A program made the translations under genes and the position numbers. The notes below the pieces were generated by a model that was not told where the DNA came from, did not search any database, and saw only the letters and a program-made list of their open reading frames with translations. From Actinomycetaceae bacterium (lineage in GTDB: Bacteria; Actinomycetota; Actinomycetes; Actinomycetales; Actinomycetaceae), in assembly GCA_030532245.1 (NCBI GenBank), contig JAUNLN010000011.1, forward strand, positions 1-61,657: a stretch of DNA of 61,657 bases, read 5' to 3'. Positions 51,029 through 58,440 of the stretch are shown here, piece by piece (the stretch's first letter is position 1; the number at the start of each line of letters is the position of its first letter).

Positions 51029-52032
51029 GTTTTCGCCCCAGTCGAGAGCCGAGCAATCGGCCAGCGAAGATTCCGACGCGTAGCGCGCGCCGTAAAACTC
51101 TTCGCCACCGCTTGAAACGCTATTGGCGTGAGGCGCTAGCAGTGCTGTTCGTGCTCGTGCTCGTATCGACTGCCGCGATCGTCGTTAATTTCCGTGCGGA
51201 TGAGCCGGAAGAAAAGCAGGATACTTGGCGTGAAAAAATCCAGGTGTCCGGCACGGTTGGTCGCATTCCAACGATTTCACTTTCGAGCGCGGTGTCTGTT
51301 GCATCCGTCAAAATGAGTGACCTTGAGGTCGGCATGGGCCGCGAGATTACGGAAGGCTCGCCGCTCATCGTCGCCCTGTGGTCGTTCGATGGAGCCACCG
51401 GGCAAGCGTTAACTGATTCGGGCCGCGGAAACGTGCAGGTAGGCCTTGCCACTGCCGAGGATTTCGACGAGGTGCTCCTTAAAGGGGTTGTTGGCAAAAC
51501 CGAAGGCTCCCGCGTTCTGTTCGTGCGCCCCGTTGAGTCGGGCGGGCGTGTTTCTACAGAGATTAACGTGGTAGACATCCTGCATTCGGCGGCTTCTGGC
51601 GAGGTTGTCGAGGGGAAGGATTCACCGCTTCGGGTAACTATCACCGATACGGGCCCGAATATTGCGCACGACGCTGGCAACCCTCCTGCCGATTTGCAGG
51701 TGCAGATGCTGATTGCCGGTGACGGCGAGCAGGTGGGTAGCAACGACAATGTGCTCATGCAGTATGTGCTCGCGAATTGGGAAGATTCGGTGGTTGTCGA
51801 TTCGACTTGGTGGACGGGCGTGCCGAAGGCAATCAACATTGCGGAGGCGATGCCGGGCGTGCGTCTTGCGCTTATAGATCAGCGCGTTGGCTCGCGTGTG
51901 GCGATCACAATACCACCTGAGATGGCATCGGGGGATTCCACTGTCACAATGGTGGTCGACATTATCGCGACGCAGGCGCAAGGCGGTACACTTACGCCGT
52001 CTACAACCGTTAAAGAGGAGGTCACCTCGTGA
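51025..52032 (+). CDS. Membrane-anchored FKBP-like protein
   Basis: A 335-aa protein with a basic cytoplasmic N-terminus, one membrane anchor ([19 protein letters not shown], about 37-55) and an extracytoplasmic part. The last about 100 residues follow the FKBP prolyl-isomerase pattern ([40 protein letters not shown]) but lack several active-site aromatics, so activity is doubtful. FKBP-type genes often follow pafA in actinobacteria. Coupled to pafA (ATGA) and hisF (GTGA). Confidence 0.75.
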   Translation: MSFRPSREPSNRPAKIPTRSARRKTLRHRLKRYWREALAVLFVLVLVSTAAIVVNFRADEPEEKQDTWREKIQVSGTVGRIPTISLSSAVSVASVKMSDLEVGMGREITEGSPLIVALWSFDGATGQALTDSGRGNVQVGLATAEDFDEVLLKGVVGKTEGSRVLFVRPVESGGRVSTEINVVDILHSAASGEVVEGKDSPLRVTITDTGPNIAHDAGNPPADLQVQMLIAGDGEQVGSNDNVLMQYVLANWEDSVVVDSTWWTGVPKAINIAEAMPGVRLALIDQRVGSRVAITIPPEMASGDSTVTMVVDIIATQAQGGTLTPSTTVKEEVTS

Positions 52033-52808
52033 GTAACGCAGTTCGTATTATTCCCTGCCTAGATGTTGCTGAAGGCCGCGTTGTGAAGGGCATTAACTTC
52101 GTTCATCTGAGGGATGCTGGTGACCCCGCGGAGCTTGCCGTAGCCTACGTTGCAGCGGGTGCGGATGAGCTTACGTTCCTCGATATTTCGGCTACCACTG
52201 AGGGCCGCGCAACGATGGTTGAAACGGTTGCGAACGTGGCGGCGAATGTGCCGATTCCTTTCGCTGTTGGAGGCGGCATCCGAAATGTTGAAGACGCGCA
52301 GCGTCTGCTGGATGCTGGCGTGGATAAGGTTTCTGTGAATTCCGCGGCGATTGACCGCCCGGAGGTTTTGACCGAGATCGCTGAGCGTTTTGGTTCTGAA
52401 AAGCTTGTGCTGGCCCTGGATGCGCGACGCGTGTCTGACGGCATTTCGACGCCTTCTGGTTTTGAGGTGACGACGCACGGAGGTTCGCGTTCAACTGGCA
52501 TCGACGCTGTCGGCTGGGCGAAGGACGCGGCGACGCGTGGAGTGGGGGAGATCCTCCTTACCTCGATGGATGCTGACGGCGTGCAGGAGGGCTTCGACCT
52601 GGAGCTCCTAAGGGCTATCCGCGAGGCCGTGGACGTGCCGATCACCGCATCGGGTGGTGCCGGTACGGTCGAGCACTTCGTGGAGGCTGCGAAGGCCGGT
52701 GCAAACGCTGTGCTTGCCGCTTCGGTGTTCCACTTCGGGAAGGTTCAGATTAAGGATGTGAAGAGGGCGCTTGCGCAGGCCGGCTTCGAAGTTGCGGGCG
52801 ATTTCTAA
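52029..52808 (+). CDS. hisF: Imidazole glycerol phosphate synthase cyclase subunit
   Basis: A 259-aa (beta-alpha)8 barrel that, with HisH, makes imidazole glycerol phosphate and AICAR in histidine synthesis. [19 protein letters not shown] carries the catalytic Asp12, and [10 protein letters not shown] the second Asp. Phosphate loops [19 protein letters not shown] and [18 protein letters not shown] 52029 overlaps the FKBP stop and has a strong AGAGGAGGT site. HisH is not in the window. Confidence 0.97.
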   Translation: MSNAVRIIPCLDVAEGRVVKGINFVHLRDAGDPAELAVAYVAAGADELTFLDISATTEGRATMVETVANVAANVPIPFAVGGGIRNVEDAQRLLDAGVDKVSVNSAAIDRPEVLTEIAERFGSEKLVLALDARRVSDGISTPSGFEVTTHGGSRSTGIDAVGWAKDAATRGVGEILLTSMDADGVQEGFDLELLRAIREAVDVPITASGGAGTVEHFVEAAKAGANAVLAASVFHFGKVQIKDVKRALAQAGFEVAGDF

Positions 52809-53185
52809 TGAGGGCGCCGAGCGAATCTAACCTGGATGAGTCGATTAAGGCTCGCCTGAAACGCGACGAGAACGGCCTGTTTGCCGCGGTAATCCAACAG
52901 TTCGACACTCGTGAAGTGCTGATGGTCGGCTGGATGAACGATGAGGCGCTGCACCGCACTCTAACGAGTGGTCGCGTCACGTTCTGGTCTCGCTCTCGAG
53001 GCGAGTATTGGCGTAAGGGCGATACGTCGGGCCACTACCAGTTTGTAAAACGAGTGAGCATCGACTGCGATGGGGATGCTCTCCTGGTTGAGGTAGATCA
53101 GGTTGGGGCGGCATGCCACACGGGAGCTAGAACCTGTTTCTTAGCCGGTGGCGAGCTACCCGCAGTTGAGGGATTCGCCGAGTAA
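52808..53185 (+). CDS. hisI: Phosphoribosyl-AMP cyclohydrolase
   Basis: A 125-aa enzyme opening the purine ring of phosphoribosyl-AMP in histidine synthesis. [20 protein letters not shown], the metal-binding [15 protein letters not shown] and the zinc cysteines in [12 protein letters not shown] are intact. It is the cyclohydrolase alone; no pyrophosphatase domain is fused. ATG shares one base with the hisF stop. A terminator ends the operon. Confidence 0.97.
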   Translation: MRAPSESNLDESIKARLKRDENGLFAAVIQQFDTREVLMVGWMNDEALHRTLTSGRVTFWSRSRGEYWRKGDTSGHYQFVKRVSIDCDGDALLVEVDQVGAACHTGARTCFLAGGELPAVEGFAE

Positions 53186-53194
53186 AAGTAGCCC

Positions 53195-53229
53195 GGGCGA
53201 GATTTCGTGTAAAGAGCGAAATCTCGCCC
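53195..53229 (+). terminator. Terminator after hisI
   Basis: A perfect 13-bp stem GGGCGAGATTTCG (53195-53207) with CGAAATCTCGCCC (53217-53229), followed by TTACCTCATTGTTT. It separates hisI from trpC. Confidence 0.8.
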
Positions 53230-53328
53230 TTACCTCATTGTTTGGGCCCATGTTTTGGAGTCCGAGAGGCGGTCTCGATTTGGTGATGAGTACCACTCCT
53301 TGCGTACACTCGATAGTGAAGGAGGGAC

Positions 53329-54195
53329 ATGAGCGTTCTCAACACACTTATCGCAGATGTGAAGGCTGAGCTTGCGCATCGCGAGCAACGCGTGAGCATG
53401 GAAGAGATGAAGCGCCGCGCGCTGAAAGCTCCTGCCCCGAGAGACGCTATTGCGGCCCTGCGCGGCCCCGGTGCCGTCACGATTACTGCTGAGATTAAGC
53501 GCAGAGCGCTTCGCGTTGGCCATATTTCTCCGATTTCGGATCCCGCAGGCCTTGCGCGTCAATACGCTGAGGGCGGCGCCGCAATGGTTGCGTGCGTTAC
53601 GGAAAACCGCCATTTTGACGGCTCCCTGTTTGACCTTCAGGCTGTTCGCGGAGCAGTTGACCTTCCGATTTTGCGTAAAGACTTCATTATTTCGCCCTAC
53701 CAGATCCACGAGTCGAGGGCGTATGGAGCCGACATGGTGCTCCTCTTCGCCTCACTGCTAGATCAGGATCAGCTGTGTGCATTCATTGACCGTATCGAGT
53801 CGCTCGGCATGTCTGCTCTCGTGGAGGTTGAATCGCGCCTCGAGGTGCTTCGCGCACTCGACGCGGGTGCTAAGGCGATTGGTGTGAACGCTCGAGACCT
53901 TCGCACGCTCAAGGTCGATCGGTCGAATTTTGATCAGATTGTAGATGTTATTCCTAGCGATGTGGTTGCGGTTGCCGAGTCGGGTGTTCGCGGCCCTCAC
54001 GACGTGTTCGTATATGCGAAGGCCGGTGCGGACTCCGTGCTTGTCGGCCAGTCGGTGATCACCGCTCCTGATCCGAAGAGTTTGGTTGCCGACATGGTGT
54101 CTGCTGCGCAACATCCGGCGCTCCTAGCAGACCGCAAACAGCGCATAAAACAGGGGATTAGGGAGCGTCAGGCAGAGCTCTATTATGTCGACTAG
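53329..54195 (+). CDS. trpC: Indole-3-glycerol phosphate synthase with an altered active-site loop
   Basis: A 288-aa (beta-alpha)8 protein clearly of the TrpC family: AEIKRR (Glu55, Lys57), LPILRKDF (Lys117), ALVEVES (Glu166), IGVNARDL (Asn187), VAESGVRG (Glu217, Ser218) and DSVLVGQSV. The conserved loop after Lys57, normally KR(A/S)SPSxG, reads KRRALRVG, losing both Ser and Pro. ATG 53329 has AAGGAGGG upstream; a TACACT box is at 53305-53310. The usual trpB and trpA genes that follow trpC before lgt in related genomes are absent here. It could be a degrading relic or repurposed. Confidence 0.85.
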   Translation: MSVLNTLIADVKAELAHREQRVSMEEMKRRALKAPAPRDAIAALRGPGAVTITAEIKRRALRVGHISPISDPAGLARQYAEGGAAMVACVTENRHFDGSLFDLQAVRGAVDLPILRKDFIISPYQIHESRAYGADMVLLFASLLDQDQLCAFIDRIESLGMSALVEVESRLEVLRALDAGAKAIGVNARDLRTLKVDRSNFDQIVDVIPSDVVAVAESGVRGPHDVFVYAKAGADSVLVGQSVITAPDPKSLVADMVSAAQHPALLADRKQRIKQGIRERQAELYYVD

Positions 54196-54229
54196 GTATC
54201 TCGAAAGAGACATACTCGAAATGGACATA

Positions 54230-54235
54230 TAAACT
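54230..54235 (+). promoter_or_regulatory. Leaderless-type -10 box of lgt
   Basis: TAAACT, then GCAGTC, then ATG 54242; it overlaps TATAAA (54228-54233). Confidence 0.5.
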
Positions 54236-54241
54236 GCAGTC

Positions 54242-55099
54242 ATGAACGTTTTTGCCGTACTACCGGTATCTATACCGTCGCCTCCTCAGGGAGTTTGGTA
54301 TTTGGGGCCGATTCCGCTCCGTGCTTACGGAATCCTCATTGCAACCGCAATGGTTATCGCGGTTCTCCTTACGAAGAAGCGTTATGAAGAACGCGGTGGT
54401 GACGGCGAACTCGTTTACGACGTTGCACTTTGGGCGATCCCGTTTGGGATTGTTGGTGCGCGCCTCTACCACGTGATCACTTCACCGCACCAGTATTTTG
54501 GTCCGAATGGTCAGTGGCTTGAAATCTTCCGTATCTGGGAAGGCGGGATCGCGATTATGGGCGCCATCATTGGTGGCGTGATTGGTGGTTGGATTGCTCT
54601 GCGTCGAGCTAATCAGAGCCTTGCACCGTTCGCGGATTCTGTCGCGCCTACGCTCCTCATCGCGCAGGCTCTCGGTCGTTTTGGCAACTGGTTTAACCAG
54701 GAGCTTTTCGGTGGGCCTACCACGCTGCCGTGGGGTCTTGAGATTGACGACCGACACCTGCCGGCGGGCTTCGCGTCTGGCACTCTTTTCCATCCGACGT
54801 TCCTGTATGAGTCCATTTGGAACCTGTCGATGGCGTTCTTGATGATTCGCTTGGATAAGAAAGTGAAGTTCAAGGGTGGCCAGCTCATGTTCCTGTACAT
54901 GGCGCTTTACGCTGTGGGACGTTTCTGGATTGAAAATATTCGTATCGACCCGGCTAAGCTGATCCTTGGTATGCGTTTAAACGCGTGGTCTGCACTTGCA
55001 ATCATTGTGATTGGCATTGTCGGATTCGTTATCGCGGGTAAAAGGGGAGCATCTACTCGCGTGGAGGCTCCCGAAAGCACGGAGGAGAACGTAGAGTAG
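54242..55099 (+). CDS. lgt: Prolipoprotein diacylglyceryl transferase
   Basis: A 285-aa membrane enzyme that attaches diacylglycerol to the lipobox Cys of prolipoproteins, such as the two binding proteins in this window. About seven helices; signature GRFGNWFNQELFGGPT, the RAYGILIATAMV opening and the GARLYHVI segment. The C-terminal tail after the last helix is short. ATG 54242 follows a TAAACT box by 6 nt with no ribosome site. It precedes pyk by 4 nt. Confidence 0.96.
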   Translation: MNVFAVLPVSIPSPPQGVWYLGPIPLRAYGILIATAMVIAVLLTKKRYEERGGDGELVYDVALWAIPFGIVGARLYHVITSPHQYFGPNGQWLEIFRIWEGGIAIMGAIIGGVIGGWIALRRANQSLAPFADSVAPTLLIAQALGRFGNWFNQELFGGPTTLPWGLEIDDRHLPAGFASGTLFHPTFLYESIWNLSMAFLMIRLDKKVKFKGGQLMFLYMALYAVGRFWIENIRIDPAKLILGMRLNAWSALAIIVIGIVGFVIAGKRGASTRVEAPESTEENVE

Positions 55100-55103
55100 A
55101 GGT

Positions 55104-56549
55104 ATGCGCAGAGCGAAAATTGTTTGCACTATTGGCCCGGCGACTGAGAGCCCTGATCAGATTCAGACTCTCGTAGATGCCGGCATGGATGTGGCTCGTA
55201 TTAACCGCAGCCACGGCGATGTTGAGGGTCACGAGGCTGTTATCCGCCACGTAAGGAAGGCGGCTCGCGCCTCTGGTCGCGCTATCGCAGTTCTTGTTGA
55301 TCTACAGGGGCCGAAGATTCGTCTGGGCCGCTTCGAGAATGGTCCGCACTACCTTGATGTGGGCGACACGTTCACGATCACGACTCGTGACGTTCCGGGT
55401 ACCAAGGAGCTGGTTTCCACCACGTTCAAGGGTCTTCCCGGCGACTGCCGCCCCGGCGATCGTCTTTTGATTGACGACGGTAACGTTGCGGTTCGTGTTA
55501 TTGAGGTAACCGACACGGATGTTAAGACCCGTGTTGAGGTTCCCGGCAACGTTTCGAATAACAAGGGCATTAACCTTCCCGGTGTTGCTGTTTCCGTTCC
55601 TGCCCTGTCTGAGAAGGATAAGGAAGACCTGCGTTGGGCACTCAAGGTGGGTGCAGACTTCATCGCACTTTCGTTTGTTCGTGATGCGAAGGATATTAAC
55701 GACGTTCACGAGATCATGGAGGAGGTCGGTATTTACCGCCCCGTGATCGCGAAGATCGAGAAGCCGCAGGCCGTTGATAATCTCGTTGAGATTGTTGAGG
55801 CGTTTGACGGCATCATGGTTGCCCGCGGCGACCTTGGTGTTGAGATTCCGCTTGAGACTGTTCCGCTGGTTCAAAAGCGCGCTATTGAGCTTGCTCGTCG
55901 TCGCGCGAAGCCCGCTATCGTCGCTACGCAGGTGATGGATTCGATGATTAAGAATCCGCGCCCGACTCGCGCTGAGGCTTCGGACTGTGCGAACGCTATT
56001 TTGGATGGTGCGGACGCGGTTATGCTTTCGGGCGAGACTTCGATTGGTGCTTACCCGATTGAGGCTGTTCGCACGATGGCTCGCATTATTGAAAACGTTG
56101 AGGAAAACGGTGGTGAGCGTATCGCTCCGATCGGTGCGTTCAACGTTGCTAACGCCTCGGTTCTCACGCAGGCGGCAGCGCAGATTGGTGAGCGTCTCGA
56201 TGTGAAGTTCCTCGTGAACTTCACGCAGTCGGGTTCGACGGCACGCCAGATGTCGCGTCTGCGTTCCCCGATTCCGATGCTCGCGTTTACGCCGCTTGAA
56301 ACTACTCGCAATCAGCTTGCGCTCAGCTGGGGTATTCAGACGTACCGCGTGCCTGAGGTTAAGCACACTGACGACATGGTGTGGCAGGTGGATCAGGTTC
56401 TGCGCCTGTCGCAGCTTGCTGATGTTGGTGACGCGATCGTGATTGTTGCGGGTATGCCGCCGGGCACGCCGGGTTCTACGAACTCGCTTCGTATCCACAC
56501 GATTGGCGACGATGTTGACTATACGATTGGTGGAAGTTCCGCCAGCTAG
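55104..56549 (+). CDS. pyk: Pyruvate kinase
   Basis: A 481-aa glycolytic enzyme (PEP + ADP to pyruvate + ATP). RRAKIVCTIGPATESPDQ opening, active-site MVARGDLGVEIPLE, ATQVMDSMIKNPRPTRAE and the C-terminal allosteric domain (about 345-481). Length is typical (470-485). ATG 55104 has AGAGG just upstream and also a TAGAGT box 6 nt away, so coupling with lgt or an own leaderless promoter are both possible. A terminator follows. Confidence 0.97.
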   Translation: MRRAKIVCTIGPATESPDQIQTLVDAGMDVARINRSHGDVEGHEAVIRHVRKAARASGRAIAVLVDLQGPKIRLGRFENGPHYLDVGDTFTITTRDVPGTKELVSTTFKGLPGDCRPGDRLLIDDGNVAVRVIEVTDTDVKTRVEVPGNVSNNKGINLPGVAVSVPALSEKDKEDLRWALKVGADFIALSFVRDAKDINDVHEIMEEVGIYRPVIAKIEKPQAVDNLVEIVEAFDGIMVARGDLGVEIPLETVPLVQKRAIELARRRAKPAIVATQVMDSMIKNPRPTRAEASDCANAILDGADAVMLSGETSIGAYPIEAVRTMARIIENVEENGGERIAPIGAFNVANASVLTQAAAQIGERLDVKFLVNFTQSGSTARQMSRLRSPIPMLAFTPLETTRNQLALSWGIQTYRVPEVKHTDDMVWQVDQVLRLSQLADVGDAIVIVAGMPPGTPGSTNSLRIHTIGDDVDYTIGGSSAS

Positions 56550-56568
56550 TAACTCGTTTCACTAAAAT

Positions 56569-56600
56569 CCGGGGCCGTACCTGTTGCGGCCTCGGTTTTT
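56569..56600 (+). terminator. Terminator of pyk
   Basis: CCGGGGCCG (56569-56577) pairs with CGGCCTCGG (56587-56595; one G-U) and is followed by five T. Confidence 0.85.
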
Positions 56601-56788
56601 ATTTGATTTACTTGTTCTCTTGCCATTTGAGTGTTAGCAGATTTGTTACCGGCAACGCCTAGATTGCTCGTCGGAATAAAAACGACGTACCTTGCGTTTA
56701 CTTAAATGGTGTGAAGTTTTTACTAATGCCTGGATTGCCTGCGCAACAAATGCGTACATCCGGCCACAATTGAAGAAAGGAGGATGCT

Positions 56789-56992
56789 GTGAAGAAATTC
56801 AGTATCTACGACATGCACACGAGTCGTCAGGCTCGCAACCTGTGGGAGATGAACCTCTCTGAGGCTGTTCGCCCCTGGTTTAAGGATGTCGACTCCAAGA
56901 AGGTTAGCTACGCGATTGAGGCTCTTTCGAAGCCTAACGAGCGTAAGGAAGCTGCGGCCTACTTGGGTTTGAACCTGGTTCGTGTAGCGTGA
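56789..56992 (+). CDS. Orphan 67-aa protein
   Basis: A small basic/hydrophilic protein (MKKFSIYDMHTSRQARNLWE start; ends KEAAAYLGLNLVRVA), mostly helical in appearance, no signal peptide, Cys or membrane segment. A very good ribosome site AAAGGAGG lies 7 nt before GTG 56789, and an excellent terminator follows 8 nt after the stop, so it is a real monocistronic gene. About 190 nt of leader/promoter DNA precede it. I do not recognise the family; the high Lys/Arg and Trp content would fit a small regulatory or nucleic-acid-binding protein, but nothing proves it. Confidence 0.75.
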   Translation: MKKFSIYDMHTSRQARNLWEMNLSEAVRPWFKDVDSKKVSYAIEALSKPNERKEAAAYLGLNLVRVA

Positions 56993-56999
56993 ATGCTAA

Positions 57000-57030
57000 T
57001 TCCCCAAAGCGAGAGCTTTGGGGAACTTTT
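57000..57030 (+). terminator. Terminator of the 67-aa gene
   Basis: TTCCCCAAAGC (57000-57010) pairs perfectly with GCTTTGGGGAA (57015-57025) around GAGA, then CTTTT. Confidence 0.92.
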
Positions 57031-57079
57031 GTATGCGAACGTGTATGTGAATGGCGTCCAGATTTTGGGCATAAAAAAG

Positions 57080-57153
57080 TACCCCGGGTGGGATTCGAAC
57101 CCACAACATGCCGATTTTGAGTCGACCGCCTCTGCCAGTTGGGCCACCGGGGC
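57080..57153 (-). tRNA. tRNA-Leu(CAA) with a short variable loop
   Basis: A 74-nt cloverleaf. Acceptor GCCCCGG/CCGGGGT (terminal G-U), D-arm GCC/GGC, and anticodon arm GTCGA/TCGGC around CTCAAAA give anticodon CAA (UUG, Leu). The variable loop is only ATGTT and the T-arm is GTGGG-TTCGAAT-CCCAC. CCA is not encoded; a T-run follows the 3' end. Leucine tRNAs normally have a long variable arm, as the GAG isoacceptor in this window does. Confidence 0.85.
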
Positions 57154-57228
57154 AATAACTACCGTTTAAAACGGGCTAGCTACTAGAATAGCTACATAAG
57201 TCAGTTGGACCAAAATTGTAGGAATGTA

Positions 57229-57816
57229 ATGAGTAACACTGAAAAGGCAAGAAGGATTCTTGTTGCCGAAGATGAGGCGCTAATTCGCCTAGATATCGTT
57301 GAGACTTTGAAGGGTGCGGGCTACGAGGTAGTCGCTGAGGTCGATAACGGTGAAGACGCGGTTGCGAAGGCTCTCGAGCTTGAACCCGATCTTTGCGTTA
57401 TGGATGTGAAGATGCCGAAGATGGATGGCATTACCGCGGCTGAACGCATTCTGAAGGAGCTTTCTTGCGCAATCGTTATGCTCACGGCATTCTCGCAGCG
57501 TGAACTTGTTGAGCGTGCTCGCGACGCGGGTGCGATGGCTTACGTGGTGAAGCCGTTCTCGCCGGCCGACCTTTTGCCGGCGGTTGAGATCGCGATTTCG
57601 CGTCAGCTTGAGATTCTCGCGATGGAAGACGAGATTGCCGACCTGACCGACCGTTTTGAGACGCGCAAGGTTGTTGACCGCGCGAAGGGCCTGCTCATGG
57701 AGCGTATGGGCATGTCGGAGCCGGAGGCGTTCCGCTGGATTCAAAAGACGTCTATGGATAGGCGCCTTTCGATGCGTGAGGTTGCAGACGCGGTTGTAGA
57801 CCAGGTAGGCGAGTAG
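57229..57816 (+). CDS. pdtaR: ANTAR-domain response regulator (PdtaR-like)
   Basis: A 195-aa two-domain regulator. Receiver domain (about 1-125) with phospho-acceptor Asp59 in CVMDVKMPKMDG, acidic pair in LVAEDEALIRLD and Lys in YVVKPFSPADL. The C-terminal ANTAR RNA-binding domain (about 130-190) has VDRAKGLLMERMGMSEPEAF. ANTAR proteins act by antitermination at paired RNA hairpins. The partner kinase PdtaS is not in the window. The frame opens at TTG 57205, but ATG 57229 with AGGA upstream is better. A TAGAAT box lies at 57185-57190. Location before polA-rpsA matches mycobacteria. Confidence 0.93.
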   Translation: MSNTEKARRILVAEDEALIRLDIVETLKGAGYEVVAEVDNGEDAVAKALELEPDLCVMDVKMPKMDGITAAERILKELSCAIVMLTAFSQRELVERARDAGAMAYVVKPFSPADLLPAVEIAISRQLEILAMEDEIADLTDRFETRKVVDRAKGLLMERMGMSEPEAFRWIQKTSMDRRLSMREVADAVVDQVGE

Positions 57817-57826
57817 GTAAACAAAA

Positions 57827-57851
57827 CTGCCTGCCAAGTGGTGGCAGGCAG
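57827..57851 (+). terminator. Hairpin after pdtaR
   Basis: CTGCCTGCC (57827-57835) pairs with GGCAGGCAG (57843-57851); the U-tract (CTGTTACTT) is weak. Confidence 0.6.
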
Positions 57852-57912
57852 CTGTTACTTATCGTTGTTATTGATTGCTGCGGTTGATTGCCGCTAGTGA
57901 TCGACGCGGGTT

Positions 57913-58299
57913 TTACCGGCGAATAATTTGATTTGAGATGAGGGCGACAGACACGGTCTTGCCGCCCTCATCTGTAATTTCGACGCGGTGTACGCAGCGC
58001 GTGCGTCCGAGGTGAACGGCGGTTGCGGTTGCGGTTACGAAACCGTCTTTCGCGCTCGAAATGTGTTGAATAGAGAGTTCGACGCCGACTGCGCGCGAGT
58101 CTTCGCTAAGTGTTTGCGCGTGTGCGTTGGCCGAGAAGGAGCCGGCGGTTTCTGCGAGGGCAGCGGTTGCGCCTCCGTGGAGGTAGCCGGCCGTCTGGCG
58201 GTTTCCTTCCACGGGCATGCGGATGATGCTTTTTGTGGGGGTTACTTCCACGACTTCCATTTCCATGCGGTGCATCAGCATGTCTGGGGTGATTTCCAC
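57913..58299 (-). CDS. PaaI-family hotdog thioesterase
   Basis: A 128-aa hotdog-fold acyl-CoA thioesterase. NRQTAGYLHGGATAALAETAG is the family signature (HGG with following Asp/Glu helix), and the last strand TVSVALISNQIIRR closes the sheet. The frame extends to a TTG at 58323, but GTG 58299 has GGAGG 5 nt upstream and is the likely start. Divergent from polA. The substrate is probably an aryl- or fatty-acyl-CoA, not determinable. Confidence 0.88.
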   Translation of the reverse strand: MEITPDMLMHRMEMEVVEVTPTKSIIRMPVEGNRQTAGYLHGGATAALAETAGSFSANAHAQTLSEDSRAVGVELSIQHISSAKDGFVTATATAVHLGRTRCVHRVEITDEGGKTVSVALISNQIIRR

Positions 58300-58440
58300 T
58301 GCCGCCTCCAGGTGGTTGTTCAAAGCTTTGAGTTTGTGCTCTTTTTGAGCGCTAATTTAAAGGGTAACTGCGCGCGCGGGTGGTTCGCGCGGGATACAGA
58401 AGTGATGTGAATGTCCCTGGTCTCCTCTAATCTTGAAGTT

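Noticed and set aside
53230-53328. Tryptophan attenuator before trpC
   Set aside because: No short frame with tandem Trp codons and no alternative hairpin pair was found; only the hisI terminator and a TACACT box.
55302-56498. 398-codon minus-strand frame opposite pyk
   Set aside because: Mirror of pyruvate kinase codons; no motifs and no promoter.
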